A stretch of DNA of 64,000 nucleotides from Rhinopithecus roxellana (GCF_007565055.1 NC_044558.1:126964235-127028234); one strand, 5' to 3'; positions 1 through 11,099 are shown, counted from the stretch's first letter. A program made the numbers and translations. Notes: a model not told the origin generated them from the sequence alone.

Positions 1-255
1 GGGAGGCTAAGGCAGGCAGATTGTTTGAACCTAGGAATTCAATACCAGCTTGGGTATTGGCAAATCCCTGTCTCTACAAAAACATGCAGAAAATTAGCCA
101 GGCATAGTGGTGTGTACCTGTAGTGCCAGCTGCCCGGGAGACTGAGGTGGGAGGATTGGCTGAGCCCAGGAGGTCAAGGGTGCAGTGAGCTGTGATCGCG
201 GCACTGTACTGCAGCTTGGGCTACAAAGTGAGACCCTGTCTGAAAAAAAAAAAAA
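1..255 (+). mobile_element. Alu (old, J-like), cut by window edge
   Basis: Two-arm Alu body with 'attagccaggcatagtggtg' at the arm junction, 'gagaccctgtct' near the end and an A-tail at 242-255. The first ~40 bases lie outside the window. Many substitutions at CpG sites suggest an old copy. Confidence 0.9.
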
Positions 256-402
256 ATTACAAATACACTAAATTTGGGTTACTTTTATTTTTTATATTTC
301 AATTGAAAAATGCATGAGAATTGAAATACAAAAGGTCCTTGTTGATATCAATATCTTGTTTGGTTTGAATCTCTATTTCCCTCATCTCCTATAATAAAAG
401 AG

Positions 403-434
<32 letters not shown>

Positions 435-462
435 TTTGCATTTTTGTGTTTTCTTCTGCATG

Positions 463-700
463 CAGTCATCCCTCCGTATCCACAGGTTCTGCGACCATGG
501 TTCGAACCAACCACAGATTGATGATATTTGTGGGGACAAGAGCCACAATAAAAATCATACAAATTAAGAATTACAGTGTAACAACTATTTATATAGTATT
601 GACTTAATTAATATGGGAGGTTTTGCATAGATCATATGCAACACCATGTTATTTTATATAAAGACCTTTTAGAGCATCCTTGGATTTCACTATTCAAGGC
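463..700 (+). mobile_element. MER2-type DNA transposon (Tigger group), degraded
   Basis: Starts with the MER2-like terminus 'cagtcatccctccgtatcc' and continues with 'ggttcgaaccaaccacag', a recognisable MER2 interior. The right end ('agcatccttggattt') is recognisable but the terminal inverted repeat has decayed. Non-autonomous; no transposase reading frame. A better preserved copy lies at 15908-16508. Confidence 0.75.
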
Positions 701-771
701 AGTTGGAGATGTCCTTGCTTACTTCCCAATTATATATAGCTTTCCTGTTATTTGTACCTACTTGTTTTTCT

Positions 772-1047
772 TTTGAGACAGAGTCTTGCTCTGTTGCCCA
801 GGTTGGAGTACAGTGGCATGATCTAGGCTCACAACCTCCACCCCCTAGGTTCAAGCGATCCCCCTCCCTCAGCCCCGAGTAGCCAGATTACAGGTGTGTG
901 CCACCACGCCCAGCTTTTTGTATTTTTATTAGAGATTGGGTTTTGCCATGTTGGCCAGGCTGGTATTGAACTCCTGACCTCAAATGATCCGCCTGACTTG
1001 GCCTCCCAAAGTGCTGGGATTACAGGCATGAGCCACCGTGCTCGACC
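772..1047 (-). mobile_element. Alu, minus strand
   Basis: Reverse-complement Alu: 'gagacagagtcttgctctg' at the tail side and 'gattacaggcatgagccacc' at the head side. It abuts an L1 ORF2 relic and may have inserted into it. Confidence 0.93.
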
Positions 1048-1260
1048 CATCTTGAGTTAATTTTTTATATGGTGAGAGCTCAGGTAGAGGTCCAGTTTCA
1101 TTCTTTGGCATATGGTTAGCCAATTTCTCCAGTGCCATTTATTGAATTAGGGAGTCCTTTCCTCACTGTTTATTTGTGTCAACTTTTTTGAAGATCAGTT
1201 GGTTGTAGGTGTGCAGTTTTATTTCAGGGGCTTCTATGCTATTCCATTGGTCTGTCTATT

Positions 1261-1563
1261 TTTTTTTTTTTTTTTTTTTTGAGATGTACTTTTGCTCTTG
1301 TTGCCCAGGCTAGAGTGCAATGGCATGATCTTGGCTCACTGCAACCTCTGCTTCCTGGATTCAAGCGATTCTTGTGCCTCAGCCTCCTGAATAGCTGGGA
1401 TTACAGGCGTGTACCACCACATCTGGCTACTTTTGTATTTTTGGTAGAGACAGGGTTTCTCCATGTTGGTCAGAGTGGTCTCGAACTCCCAACCTCAGGT
1501 GATCTGCCTACTTCGGCCTCCCAAAGTGCTGGGATTAACAGGCACGAGCCACCACGCCTGGCT
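1261..1563 (-). mobile_element. Alu, minus strand, inserted in L1 relic
   Basis: Poly-T at 1261-1280 then 'gagatgtacttttgctcttg', ending at 'gagccaccacgcctggc'. The flanks repeat 'tgtctattttt' on both sides (near 1253 and 1567), which fits a target-site duplication in the L1. Confidence 0.93.
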
Positions 1564-1940
1564 GTTTGTCTATTTTTGTACCGGTATTGCACTGTTTTGG
1601 TTACTGTAGCCTTATAGTGTAGTTTGAAGTTGGGTAAAGTGGCGTCTCTGGCTTTGTTCTTTTTGCTTAGAATTTCCTTGGCTCTTTGGGCTCCTTTTCA
1701 TTCCATGTGAATTTTAGGATACTTTTTTCTAATTCCGTTAAAAAATATTGGTAGCTTGATAGGAATAGCATTGAATCTGTAAATTCCTTTGGGCGTTGTC
1801 ACCATTTTAATGATACTGATTCTTCCAATCTGTGAGCATGGAATGTTTTTCTATTTTGTGTCATCTGTGATTTCTTTTAGCAGTCTTTTGTAGTTCTCCT
1901 TGTAGAGATTGTTTACCTCGTTGGTTAGATGTATTCCTCG

Positions 1941-1941
<1 letters not shown>

Positions 1942-1994
<53 letters not shown>
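1942..1994. repeat. (GT)n microsatellite
   Basis: About 26 uninterrupted GT units inside the L1 relic. Length and purity predict polymorphism. Confidence 0.98.
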
Positions 1995-1995
<1 letters not shown>

Positions 1996-2313
1996 GGTTA
2001 TGGTAAATGGGATTGCATTCTTGATTTGGTTGTCAGCTTGAGTGTTATTGGTGTATAGAAATGCTACTGATTTTTGTACGGTGATTTTTTTTTGTATCCT
2101 GAGACTTTGCCAAAGTTGTTTATTAGGTTTATGAGCTTTCGGAGAAATCTTCAGGTTTTTCTAGGTGTAGAATCATATTGTCAGTGAAGAAAGTAAATTT
2201 GATTTTCTCTTTTCCTATTTGGATGCCTTTTATTGATCTTACCTGATTGACTGCTCTGGCTAGGCCTTCTAGTACTATGTTGAATAGGAATGGTTAGAGG
2301 GGACATCCTTGGG

Positions 2314-2460
2314 TTTTTTTTTTTTTTTAACATTTATTTTTGTAGAGACAGGATCTTGCTGTGTTGCCCAGGCTGGTCTTGAACTCTTTGCCTCAAGCGG
2401 TCCTCCTGTCCTAGCCTCCCAAAATGTCGAGATTACAGGTGTGAGCCACCACGCCCTGCT
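2314..2460 (-). mobile_element. Alu left-arm fragment (FLAM-like)
   Basis: Poly-T, then 'tgtagagacaggatcttgct' to 'gtgagccaccacgccctgc': only the head half of an Alu in reverse. Inserted in the L1 relic, whose sequence resumes at 2461. Confidence 0.8.
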
Positions 2461-2484
2461 AATATCCTTTGTCTTTCTTCCCCT

Positions 2485-2695
2485 TTCCAAGACAAGGTCT
2501 TACTCTGTCACCCAGGCTGAAGTGCAGTGGCACAAACATGGCTCACTGTGGCCTCAATCTCCAGTGTTCAAGAGAGCCTCTCACCTCAGTCTTCGGAGTA
2601 GCTGGGACCACAGGCATGTGCTACCACACCTGGCTAATTTTTTTTTATTTTTGGTAGAGGCAGGGTCTCACCATGTTGCCCAGGCTAACCTTGTC
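2485..2695 (-). mobile_element. Alu, minus strand, head missing
   Basis: Reverse Alu from 'aagacaaggtcttactctgt' to 'caccatgttgcccaggctaa', where Alu similarity stops; the last ~85 bases on the head side are absent. Confidence 0.88.
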
Positions 2696-2890
2696 TTGTT
2701 TATGGACTAAATTTAAATGGAGGCATGCTTGACATAATGTAGGTTATTAAATGTATCTTGTAAATTAATTTATGTTTTTAGTTACCACATAACCAGTGTT
2801 GTCCCCTAACTTGAATTTTTCGGATAATGAAACTAGGGACTAAAAAGGTTGTATTACCTTTCCTAGTGTGATCTAGTATAGTTGTGTATT
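2696..2890. other. short unique stretch
   Basis: AT-rich sequence between two Alus. I see no open frame, splice-site pair or repeat that I can name. Confidence 0.5.
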
Positions 2891-2892
2891 TT

Positions 2893-3203
2893 TTTTTTGT
2901 TGTTTGTTTGTTTTTTTTGAGACGGAGTCTCGCTCTGTCGCCCAAGCTGGAGTGCAGTGGTGCGATCTCGGCTCACTGCAAGCTTCACCTCCCAGGTTCA
3001 CGCCATTCTCCTACCTCAGTCTCCCAAATAGCTGGGAATACAGGTGCCCGCCACCACGCCCAGCTAAATTTTTTTGTATTTTTTTAGTAGAGACAGGATT
3101 TCACCATGTTAGCCAGGATGGTCTCAATCTCCTGACCTCGTGATGCGCCTGTCCCGGTCTCCCAAAGTGCTGGGATTACAAGCCTGAGCCCCTGCGCCCG
3201 ACC
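2893..3203 (-). mobile_element. AluY-like, minus strand
   Basis: 'gagacggagtctcgctctgt', 'ggttcacgccattctcctac', 'ttagccaggatggtctcaat' and 'cctgacctcgtgat' are the Y-type variants (reverse of 'gaggtcaggagattgagacc'). One of the younger Alus in the window. Confidence 0.92.
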
Positions 3204-3489
3204 AGTTGTATATTGTTAATATATAGGGTTTATGGACCTTTACCCCCATGCCATTCTTAGATTCTAGGATGAGAACTCTTGTGGTATTTAGATTGATATG
3301 TGTGATACTACAGGGAAGATAGGTCCTGCTTGAGCCTTGCATGGGAGCCTGGTTGGGAGCTCACCCTTTTGTTCCTCCTGTGTTGTCAATTTATTGACAG
3401 CAAATACACCAATTAAATGGACACTATTAAATAACTTAAAAAAAAAAAGGCAAGATAGAAAATAGAGCAATAGTTAGGTATCAGTACAT

Positions 3490-4440
3490 TCCACACAAGT
3501 TTTAGAATATTTAAGGGTAGAATTGTATATTTTGGAAATAGATAAGGATATAAAGGAGAGAGTGATAGAACAAAATTTGGAGTCAAAGGCAAGAAAGTGG
3601 AAAATTAAATGCAAAGGAAAGGAAACTTTTTCTGAGATTGGAAGACACGAGAGCCATGAATTTGAGGAAAAGTGTCCTTATTCTCTTTTAAAGAACATAG
3701 GAAATACATTTATCTAGACAAGGATGAAAGAGTTGAAGGGCGGAAATACAGGATTTGGAGACCAGAAACAGTTAATATGGCTGCTCTGGGGATTTTGTGG
3801 GGATTCAGCAAGGTTAGGGCCTTGCTCAGCAAGGCTAGTTGAAATCCTCCTTTGAAATTCGGGAACATAGTTTCATGATATGGTAGGTCTGTAATTAGAT
3901 TTTTTTTTTAAGAGGTCAGTAAGATGTTGTCACCATGTCCAGAGTGTGGCATTAGAGCTAGTTTGTTCATTCACTTAAGTGTTTTAAATATTAAGGTGCT
4001 CATTAAAAATTGAGCAGCTACTGTGAGCCAGGTACTAATGACATAGCAGTGAACAAAACAGATTAAAATCAAACAACCAAACAAAAAAATACCATGCAGT
4101 TACTCTAATGGAAGAGACATGATAAAACAAGATAAATTAGTAAAATTGTAAAAACTTGTAATGAGAGCATGAACCATTCAGTTATTAGTGGGGGATCAGC
4201 ACTTTAGCCAGAGGGAAGATGAGGTGTAACCTACTGAGGTGGTACTATGTCAGGTATATTAGAACAACAGTGAGTAGGCAGAGTAGGCAGTGTAGCTGGA
4301 GGGAACAAGGGAAGAGGAGAGAGTAGGAGTTAAGTTTGAGAGGTAATAGGGAGAACCTTGGTGGACTAAGACCTTAGCTTTTATTTTGTGTGAGATGGGA
4401 AGCCATTGGAGGGGTTTGAATAGGCATGGTCTGATTTAGT
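3490..4440 (+). repeat. ancient interspersed repeat, family not named (copy A)
   Basis: Contains 'gagccaggtactaatgacat', 'agcagtgaacaaaacagatt' and 'gggaagccattggaggggtt', phrases that recur in old mammalian repeats and in other copies in this window (25555-26400, 27240-27680, 32830-34500, 37760-38480). Same strand as those copies. No intact reading frame; the longest local frame (about 64 codons at 3523-3717) is unlikely to be coding. Confidence 0.55.
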
Positions 4441-4446
4441 TTGTTT

Positions 4447-4740
4447 TATTTTTTTGAGTCAGAGTTTTGCTCTGTCACCCAGGGTGGAATGTGGTGGTAT
4501 GATCATGGCTCACTGTTGCCTCAAACTCCTGGGCTCAAGCAGTCCTCCCTCCTCAGTCTCCCAAGTAGTTTGGTCTGTAGGAGCACACCACCATGCCTGG
4601 CTAATTTTCTGATTTTTTTTTTTTTTTTTGTAGAGACGACGTCTTGCTAGGTTGCCCAGGCTGGTCTCAAACTCCTGGGCTCAAGTGATCCTCCTGGCTT
4701 TGCCTCCCAGAGTGCTGGAGTGAGCCACCGTGCCTGGCCT
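4447..4740 (-). mobile_element. Alu, minus strand (J/Sx-like)
   Basis: 'tttttgagtcagagttttgc' to 'gagccaccgtgcctggcctg', with a small deletion before 'gtgagccacc' removing 'ggattacagg'. A T-run at 4612-4630 replaces the arm junction. Confidence 0.92.
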
Positions 4741-4767
4741 GGTTTTTAAAATAATATATGTAATATT

Positions 4768-5060
4768 TTTTTGAGACAGAGCCTTGCTGTGTCACCCAGG
4801 CCGGAGTGCAGTGACACCATGCCATCTCACTGCAACCTCTTGCCTCCCAGGTTCCAGCGATTCTTGTGCTGCAGCTTCTCGAGTAGCTGGGACTACTACT
4901 AAATTAGCGTCCCCATGCCCAGCTAATTTTTGTATTTTTAGTAGAGACAGGGTTTCGCCACGTTGGCCAGGCTGGTATCGAACTCCTGACCTCTAGTGAT
5001 CCACTCGCCTTGGCCTCCTAAAGTGCTAGGATTACAGGCGTGAGCCACCGTGCCCGGCCC
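4768..5060 (-). mobile_element. Alu, minus strand
   Basis: 'ttttttgagacagagccttg' to 'gtgagccaccgtgcccggcc'. It sits 28 bases from the preceding Alu in the same orientation. Confidence 0.93.
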
Positions 5061-5089
5061 TTTTATTTTTCTCTTAGTAAAGAAACTTG

Positions 5090-5330
5090 GTGTCAATAAT
5101 TTTTATTGAGGTACAATTTATATATAATAAACTGTACCCATTGAAAGTATACATTTCTATGAGTTTTGAAAGTTGTACTCACTGAGGCAAGCTCCATCAC
5201 AGTTAAGATAGAATAGTCCAGCACTCTGAGGTTTTCTGGTGTAGCTTTGTAGTACATTCCTACCTCCACCTCCTGCCCTAGAAAACCTACTGTTGTTCCT
5301 TTCCCTCATGCAGGCTTTAACATGTTCGCT
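5090..5330 (-). mobile_element. L1M-type 3'-end relic
   Basis: 'ttgaggtacaatttatatat', 'aataaactgtacccattgaa' and 'gagttttgaaagttgtactc' match the family of old L1 3' ends that read 'ttgaggtataattgacatac'. A second copy lies at 24800-25110. Confidence 0.6.
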
Positions 5331-5379
5331 TTGATTTCTGTGTTGAGAACAAATTGTAGAAAGTCATGGGTGAGAGTAA

Positions 5380-5700
5380 AGGGGAATTTGTCTTTTCAGT
5401 ATTTCAAGAGAGAATGATAGTGGCTTAGACTGGGATGTTTGCGGTGGAGATAAGGGTTGGATTCTGTTTATCTTTTGGAGTTAGTGTGGACATGAATTAT
5501 GGATAGATGAGATACTGGATTTTAGAATAAGAGGCGATAGAAAATATGGGAAGTTTTAGTGTATTTGTGGTATTTATAGGTATTAGACTGGATGAGATTA
5601 CCTAGGAAATAAGTGTAAATAAAGAGAAAGCATGAGGATTGAAGTGTTTGGGGCTCACCAAACATTTAATGATTTAAAGGGCAATAGATTTAGTAAACTG
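5380..5700 (+). repeat. ancient interspersed repeat (copy B)
   Basis: 'gtggcttagactgggatgtt', 'agactggatgagattaccta' and 'aggattgaagtgtttggggc' match the interior of the same ancient plus-strand family as 3490-4440. Heavily diverged. Confidence 0.5.
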
Positions 5701-6640
5701 GTGGTCTGGTAATGAGCTAGTGTCTCTACAGATAAGGGAGTAGTGATGTAAAAGGGAAGCACTAACTTGCATCTACTTTCATTAGAGCAGCTCCTTTTGA
5801 TGAAATCCTTAGCCTCACCATGGGAGGAATAGAGATGGCTCCAAAAAAAAGGAAAATGAAGGAACCAAAAATAGTGGTAATAATATTAGAAGTCTAGAAA
5901 GAAAATAAAAAATTTGCTTAGAGTCAAAGTAGTCCATGAAAATGAAAAGTTTTTGAGCTATAGAAAACATCTGAGAGGACTTAAGAACATTGAAACTTAC
6001 ATATATTGTAAGCTTAAAAACCTGGGAATGAGTGATGTGCACCCTTAAGTCACAGTGAGGAGGCAGAGGTACCTTAACTGAGGAAAAGTCACAAAGGTGG
6101 AATGTAATCTGAAGAATGATTTTTTTCCTGGGGAAGGAAAGTGAAAGGAAGAGACATCCGTAATGAGATAAGGTCTTCATTGGACACAATAGAAAGGAAA
6201 GGAGCTAGATGAGCAAATTCTCCAAAATTCTATAACTGGGAAGGTTTTGATGGAGGCAGTACATGTTAAATAGAATCAATTCTGTTAGTAGTAAAAAACA
6301 TTCAGTACTAACTGCAAATTTAAGTTACTTTGTTATCAAATTAACTTTTATAGAAAAGAATACAAATAATGAAACAATTGGTTAAAAGAAGGATATGAGG
6401 GACTATACCATTTGATTTGCCTAATTAGCCTTATTTCACTAATTCTTTCGAGCCTTCTCCAGAAGAAGTCAGCAAAATCCTAGTTACCAATCAGTTGGCT
6501 TGCTGTGCTTGGTTGGCTTGCATTGTTTTTATGTATTATTTCATTGTAGAGGTATTTTTTTTTTAACAGCTCTATACCTGTGTTTGGACTTTCTAATTTT
6601 GTTGCCAAGTGTAGAATCAGAGTATTTATTTGACTACAGA
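5700..6640. other. no recognisable gene or repeat
   Basis: AT-rich sequence. A 124-codon open frame on the minus strand (5815-6189) has no domain, is leucine/phenylalanine/serine-rich and reads like chance translation of A-rich plus-strand DNA. 5700-5830 may be a continuation of the ancient repeat. Confidence 0.45.
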
Positions 6641-6679
6641 CTTTTTTTTTTTTTTTAATATTAAAAAAAATAAAAAATA

Positions 6680-6800
6680 GAATCAGGGATTCACCATGTT
6701 GTCCAGACTGGCCTCAAACTCCTGGGCTCAAGCAGTCCTCCTGCCTCAGCCTCCCAAGGTGCTGGGATTATAGGTGTGAGCCACTGCACCTGGCCTGGCC
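6680..6800 (-). mobile_element. Alu left-arm fragment
   Basis: 'ggattcaccatgttgtccag' to 'gtgagccactgcacctggcc': about 120 bases of an Alu head in reverse, preceded by T-rich and A-rich runs. Confidence 0.85.
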
Positions 6801-7300
6801 ACAGGTTTTTATATAATGGAGACAGTGTTTTATTTTTGCTTAAAGCTCTGCTTTTACTCAGTCCTAGTATGTTTTCAGGATAACATTATAACATTATTTT
6901 GTTTGGGTGGTTGGAACTTGGTTAAAAAAAATTGAGATTAAGATTATTAAAACACTAAAGTTCTAATTTTGTTTATATGGAAATTTTAAGAATTTGACAT
7001 TATTGTTTTGCCTGATTTTATTTTATTTAAGCATTACCTTAATTTTCAGAATCTGGTAATGAAAGGAAAGTATTGCTTTTCTTATACTTTTTTAGGTCTT
7101 TCTGTTCAGATTGATGTTAACTTGCATAGATTCCTTAAGCTTAAACCTAGACTGATTGGCCTACCTTTCATTTAAAATAAAACCAGCTACAGCAAAAAAC
7201 TCCAGGAGATAACACGTGCCTTAAGTTGTAAATTAGAGACTTTTCCTTCTCATTAGTATTTTTTCTTTACTGTTTATTCATTTAAAAATATTTCAAAGAC
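6800..7300. other. AT-rich intervening sequence
   Basis: No open frame of note and no repeat that I can name. An exon-like acceptor ('ttaattttcag' near 7049) is not followed by a convincing exon. Confidence 0.45.
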
Positions 7301-7741
7301 TTTCTTCTTCCTCTTCTGGGATGTTGTCTGCATCCCAACTCAGACTGGTCCAGCGTTTGACATAATGTCGTAGGCTTTTCTATGATACAGCCTCTAACAA
7401 AAACAAGGCTGTCCCAGACCCTTGGTAATAGAGTTGTTTACCTTTTTACTAAGAACGTTGGGAAAGCACCAAAATCTGCATGTGGCATGTGCCCAGACAG
7501 ACATTGAGGGGTTCGTGCTGTAAGAGCTAAAGTTCTCCCTGAGATTGTCCAAAACAAAGAACGTGTCTGCAGGGCCTGTGGTGGTTCCATGTGTGCTAAA
7601 TGTGTTCGTGACAGGATCAAGCATGCTTTCCTTATTGAGGAGCAGAAAATTGGTGTGTAAGTGTTGAAGGCACAAGCATAGAGTCAGCTAAATTAAAAAA
7701 TGCAACTTTTTTGAGTAATAGAAATGAAAAGACTTAAAAAA
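7301..7741 (+). pseudogene. RPL34P: processed pseudogene of ribosomal protein L34
   Basis: The stretch reads like an RPL34 mRNA without introns, from the pyrimidine-rich 5' leader ('tttcttcttcctcttctggg') through the coding region to the 3' UTR end ('ttgagtaatagaaatg') and a short A-run. Recognisable peptide pieces include GGSMCAKCVRDRIK and AFLIEEQKI. It is dead: the start ATG is CTG at 7345-7347, codon 7 is TAA (7363-7365), an extra base near 7400 ('aacaaaaacaagg') shifts the frame, and the C-terminal lysine codons are changed to stops. Inserted by L1-driven retrotransposition upstream of the four exons of the local gene, same strand. The peptide that can be read on the opposite strand here is a shadow. 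Confidence 0.95.
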
Positions 7742-7926
7742 TTTCATCCACTATGAATGCTTTTGATTGGCTGAGCTAAGCCACATACTTAGATAGTAAA
7801 ACAAATGGCATTTTCATCCCCTTAATAATAACATGGCTTTGGCTTGATTATTTAAAGCTTCTTTAATTATTTAAACTCCTTTAATTCATATGTATTTGTG
7901 AAAATATATGATTAAAAGTGAAGGTG

Positions 7927-8220
7927 AGGCTGGGTGATGTGACTCACACCTGTAATCTCAGCACTTGAGAGGGAGGCTGAGGTGGGCAGATCACCTGAGC
8001 TCAGGAGTTTGATACCAGCCTGGACAAAATGGTGAAACCCCGTCTCTAGAAAAAATAAAAAAGACATAGCTAGCCCTAGTGGCTGCGCCTGTGGTTCTGG
8101 CTACTCAGAAGGCTGAGGCGGGAAGAATGCTCAAGCCTAGGAGACAGAGGTTGCAATGAACCGAGATTATGTTACTGCACTGCCTGGGTGACAGAGTGAG
8201 ACTTCATCTTGAAAAATAAA
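7927..8220 (+). mobile_element. Alu, plus strand (J-like)
   Basis: 'ggctgggtgatgtgactcac' to 'gtgacagagtgagacttcat' plus a decayed A-tail 'ctTgaaaaataaaa'. Strongly diverged. Confidence 0.92.
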
Positions 8221-8284
8221 AGTGAAATTGAGACAAGGTTGTTGAAAAACCTTTTACTTTGATAGTATTAGTACCATTGCTACT

Positions 8285-8540
8285 TTTTTTTTTTTTTTTT
8301 GAGACGGAGTCTTAACTCATTTTGTTGCTTGGACTGGAGTGCAGTGGCATGATCTCGGCTCACTTGCAGCTTCTGCTGCCCTGGTTTAAACAATTCTCCT
8401 GCCTCAGCCTCCTGAGTAGCTGGGATTACTGACGTGCACCATGACGCCTCGCTAATTTTTATATTTTTAGTGAAGATAGGGTTTCACCATGTTGGCCAGG
8501 CTGGTCACAGACTTCTAACCTCAAGTGTTCCGCCCACCTG
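8285..8540 (-). mobile_element. Alu, minus strand, head truncated
   Basis: Poly-T then 'gagacggagtcttaactcat', ending at 'caagtgttccgcccacctg' before the usual 'cctcccaaagtgctggg', so about 50 bases of the head are missing. Confidence 0.9.
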
Positions 8541-9326
8541 TTACTTGTTTTTATTAGTGTGTGTGTAAACCCAATGTTAAATGACTGCATAGTATTCCAT
8601 TATATTGCATTGCATTCTCCATTTATTGGAAATGTTTGGGTTAGTACCTAGGGTAGAGACTGAATTGTCTACCATATTCTACATTCCACACTTGGCGAGG
8701 GAAGGTAGGCACATAAAGCAATGGCAATATGGTGTGATACATGCTAATGTAGAGTAAGCACTCAGCATTTTGAAGACATGGACTAGAGACTTTTCACCCA
8801 TTATTGGAGTTGTAGGGGAGGGGCAACGCGGAAAAGGTGATAACACATGTGTCCTAAAAAGGAGATGGGTAATTGTGTATGCACATGGGCAAATGCAGCA
8901 TATGCCAGGCAAGAAAGTGTTGGGATGGTGGGAGTAAAAATTTGATATAAATTTTATTTAACTTAACTGAGACCTATATTTGCCTAGGTTAATTGCCTGA
9001 GTTAAAATGAATAATCAAAAAATGAAGCATACATAAGTTATTTTTGCTGAATATATAAATGAATGTTCAGTAATTTGTTTTATATAGAGCCAAAGTCATA
9101 CTTTGGAGTCTAGATACGTTAATTGGGATTTCTGGTCACATTTCTTGAATAAACCACATTTAAACGTGTACGTAATCTAATGGTTTGCAGCTTTTATTTA
9201 TTTAAAGCAGAACCAGAACTTGTAGACAATTGAAAAGCTATTAGAGATACCCTAATGAGACATGTTACCGTTTTTCTTCTCAATTTTTACTGTGATTCTG
9301 CAGTACATTGCTTTTTAAGGAAGCGA
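8541..9326. other. unique or unrecognised sequence
   Basis: 8570-8640 ('gactgcatagtattccatta') resembles the L1 3' ORF2 phrase 'gctgcatagtattccat', so a small L1 scrap is likely. The rest shows no repeat or exon that I can support. Confidence 0.45.
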
Positions 9327-9327
9327 C

Positions 9328-9592
9328 TTTTTTTTTTTTTTTTGAGATGGGGCCTCACTCTGTTGCTCAGCCTGGAGTGCATTGACACAGTCACAGCTCC
9401 TGGGCAGGTGATCTTGTCACCTCAGCCTCTCAAGTAGCTGGGACCACAGGCAAGCACCGCCATACCTGGCTAATTTTTTGTATTGAGACAGAATCTCCCT
9501 ATGTTGCCTAGGCTGGTCTAGAACTCCTGGGCTCAGGTGATCCTCCCACCTTGGCCTCCCAAAGTACTGGGATTGCAGGTGTGAGCCACCGA
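9328..9592 (-). mobile_element. Alu, minus strand, internally shortened
   Basis: 'gagatggggcctcactctgt' to 'gcaggtgtgagccaccgagg'. Short of full length by gaps in the right arm and at the arm junction. Confidence 0.9.
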
Positions 9593-9860
9593 GGAAATGA
9601 CCTGTAGTAAGCCTTCCAAAAGCTGTGAGCTCTGGTTTTCATATAAATAAGTGTGTAGTTTTAGTAGGGTGGGATTTGTTTTGTTTTACTGTTGTGTGCC
9701 CAGCACTCTAAAACGATATGTGAATATGGTAACTGTTCTTTTGTAAGACATTAATGCTGCTGGTGCACAGAAAGCCCCAGAGAGCTGGTTGTTTAAGTTA
9801 GAGATCAGGACAATATTTCTATTATATGTTCCATAGTTTGGGAAACTGTTCTAAATATAA
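9593..9860. other. unrecognised sequence
   Basis: No named repeat, no supported exon. Confidence 0.4.
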
Positions 9861-10170
9861 TGCTAAAGGAGTTCAAGGCAGAAAACCATGAAATAGCTGA
9901 GGCCTAGAGAGGCCAGATCCTGAAGAGTTTTCTGCACCATACTAAGAGTTACCCTTTCCTAAGTGCTAGAGGGAACTGTTGAAGAGTTTGTCGGGAAAGT
10001 GATACTACTGAATTTGTCCTGATAAAGCCTTCTGGGTACTGAGTGGAAAGTAGCTTTGATGACTTGAGGAGGTCCAGAAGAATGGAGACCTGAACTTGGG
10101 TTATGGCAACTTGGATGGAGAGAACAGGTATTAATGAGTACAGTTCCTAGATCTTAGTGTTGGAATATTT
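9860..10170 (+). repeat. ancient interspersed repeat (copy C)
   Basis: 'agaggccagatcctgaagag' and 'ggttatggcaacttggatgg' follow the same order as in the other ancient copies ('ccagatcatg...agggccttg', 'tggcttggacc'). Very diverged; assignment is by phrase order. Confidence 0.4.
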
Positions 10171-10507
10171 GCTGTCCCCTTTTTGGGCCTGAAGTGCTCG
10201 AAGGTGTTCACTGTAACACAAACATCCTTGGCCACAGAGCTTTTACTGAATCTAGGTTTTTTTTTTTTTAGGATAGATTTCCAAACATTCAATTAATTCA
10301 TTTTATACTAAACACTACTATAGGTGGTATGACACAAAGGTTCATAGGGTAAGAAATATTCCTATGTCATTGAGTTTTCAGTCTCGTGGAAAGACAGGTT
10401 GAGTGCTACAAAGCAGGGAAGAACTACAAAGCAGACAGGTTGTAGTGGTGGTACTATCTCTTCCAGGGTATGAACACTTAAGTTCTTGATTAGAGGTAAA
10501 AGTTTTT

Positions 10508-10814
10508 TTGTTTGTTTTTTTTTTTTTTTTTTTTGAAATGGAGTCTTGCTCTGTCGCCCAGGCTGGAGTGCAGTGGTGCGATCTTGGCTCACTGCACCTT
10601 CCACCTCCTGGGTTCAAATGATTCTCCTGCTTCAGTCTCCTGAGTAGCTGGGACTACAGACGCCCGCCACCATTCCCAGCTAATTTTTGTGTTTTTAGTA
10701 GAGACAGGGTTTCACCATATTGACCAGGCTGGTCTCAAACTCCTGACCTTGTGATCCACCTGCCTTGGCCTCCCAAAGTGCTGGGATTACAGGCGTGAGC
10801 CACCGCACCTGGCC
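10508..10814 (-). mobile_element. Alu, minus strand (S/Y)
   Basis: T-run then 'gaaatggagtcttgctctgt' to 'gtgagccaccgcacctggcc'. Nearly full length. It lies only ~80 bases before the first supported exon, so it supplies T-rich sequence upstream of that acceptor. Confidence 0.95.
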
Positions 10815-10893
10815 CCAAAAGTATTTTTTAACAATACATGAAAAATGATGTTTCACACATTGTTTTTATGATTTATTTTCATGTCATTATCAG

Positions 10894-10961
10894 GTAATAG
10901 CTAAGAGAAAAGAAGATTCTGGGAAGATCAAACTTTTGCTTCATTGGATGCCTGAAGACAT
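10894..10961 (+). CDS. coding exon (antepenultimate+1) of unidentified gene
   Basis: Acceptor 'cattatcag' before 10894 and a strong donor 'gtaagt' at 10962. The 68-nt exon is open in one frame that joins the next exon: 22 codons (VIAKRKEDSGKIKLLLHWMPED) plus two bases. The exon begins in phase 0. The first bases are 'gtaatag', so the acceptor could be shifted, but no better AG follows. The product is basic at its start and has a hydrophobic stretch, LLLHW. I do not recognise the protein; no domain can be named from this piece. Upstream exons were not found in 1-10893. Confidence 0.8.
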
Positions 10962-11099
10962 GTAAGTATTTGAAATACTATACGTAAGTAATAAGTTCAC
11001 GTTTTAGTTTTGTTAAAATCTTATGCACAAAAATAATTTGTTAAATTCAAATAAAACGAAATTACATTTTACAACGTTTTGAGGTTGTCAGGATTAAAG

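Larger units (their letters stand above)
1048..2485 (-). mobile_element. L1 ORF2 relic, minus strand, broken by Alus
   Basis: The plus strand reads as the reverse complement of L1 ORF2 (reverse-transcriptase to C-terminal part): 'ccagtttcattctttggcat', 'ttttggttactgtagcctta', 'gactttgccaaagttgttta', 'tgttgaataggaatggt'. Pieces are 1048-1260, 1564-2313 and about 2461-2485, separated by Alus. The frame is broken by indels and a GT repeat, so no product is expected. The same ORF2 region appears less decayed at 56640-57480. Confidence 0.9.

Noticed and set aside
829..1050. Many 60-130-codon frames in Alus (for example here, 15285-15539, 16048-16320)
   Set aside because: Alu consensus has open stretches on both strands; these are shadows of the repeats.
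5815..6189. 124-codon open frame on the minus strand
   Set aside because: Hydrophobic, serine-rich translation of A-rich DNA, no signal for a gene.
7049..7096. Possible extra upstream exon after 'ttaattttcag'
   Set aside because: The segment would end at 'ttttttag|gtcttt', a poor donor, and cannot be joined in frame with confidence.
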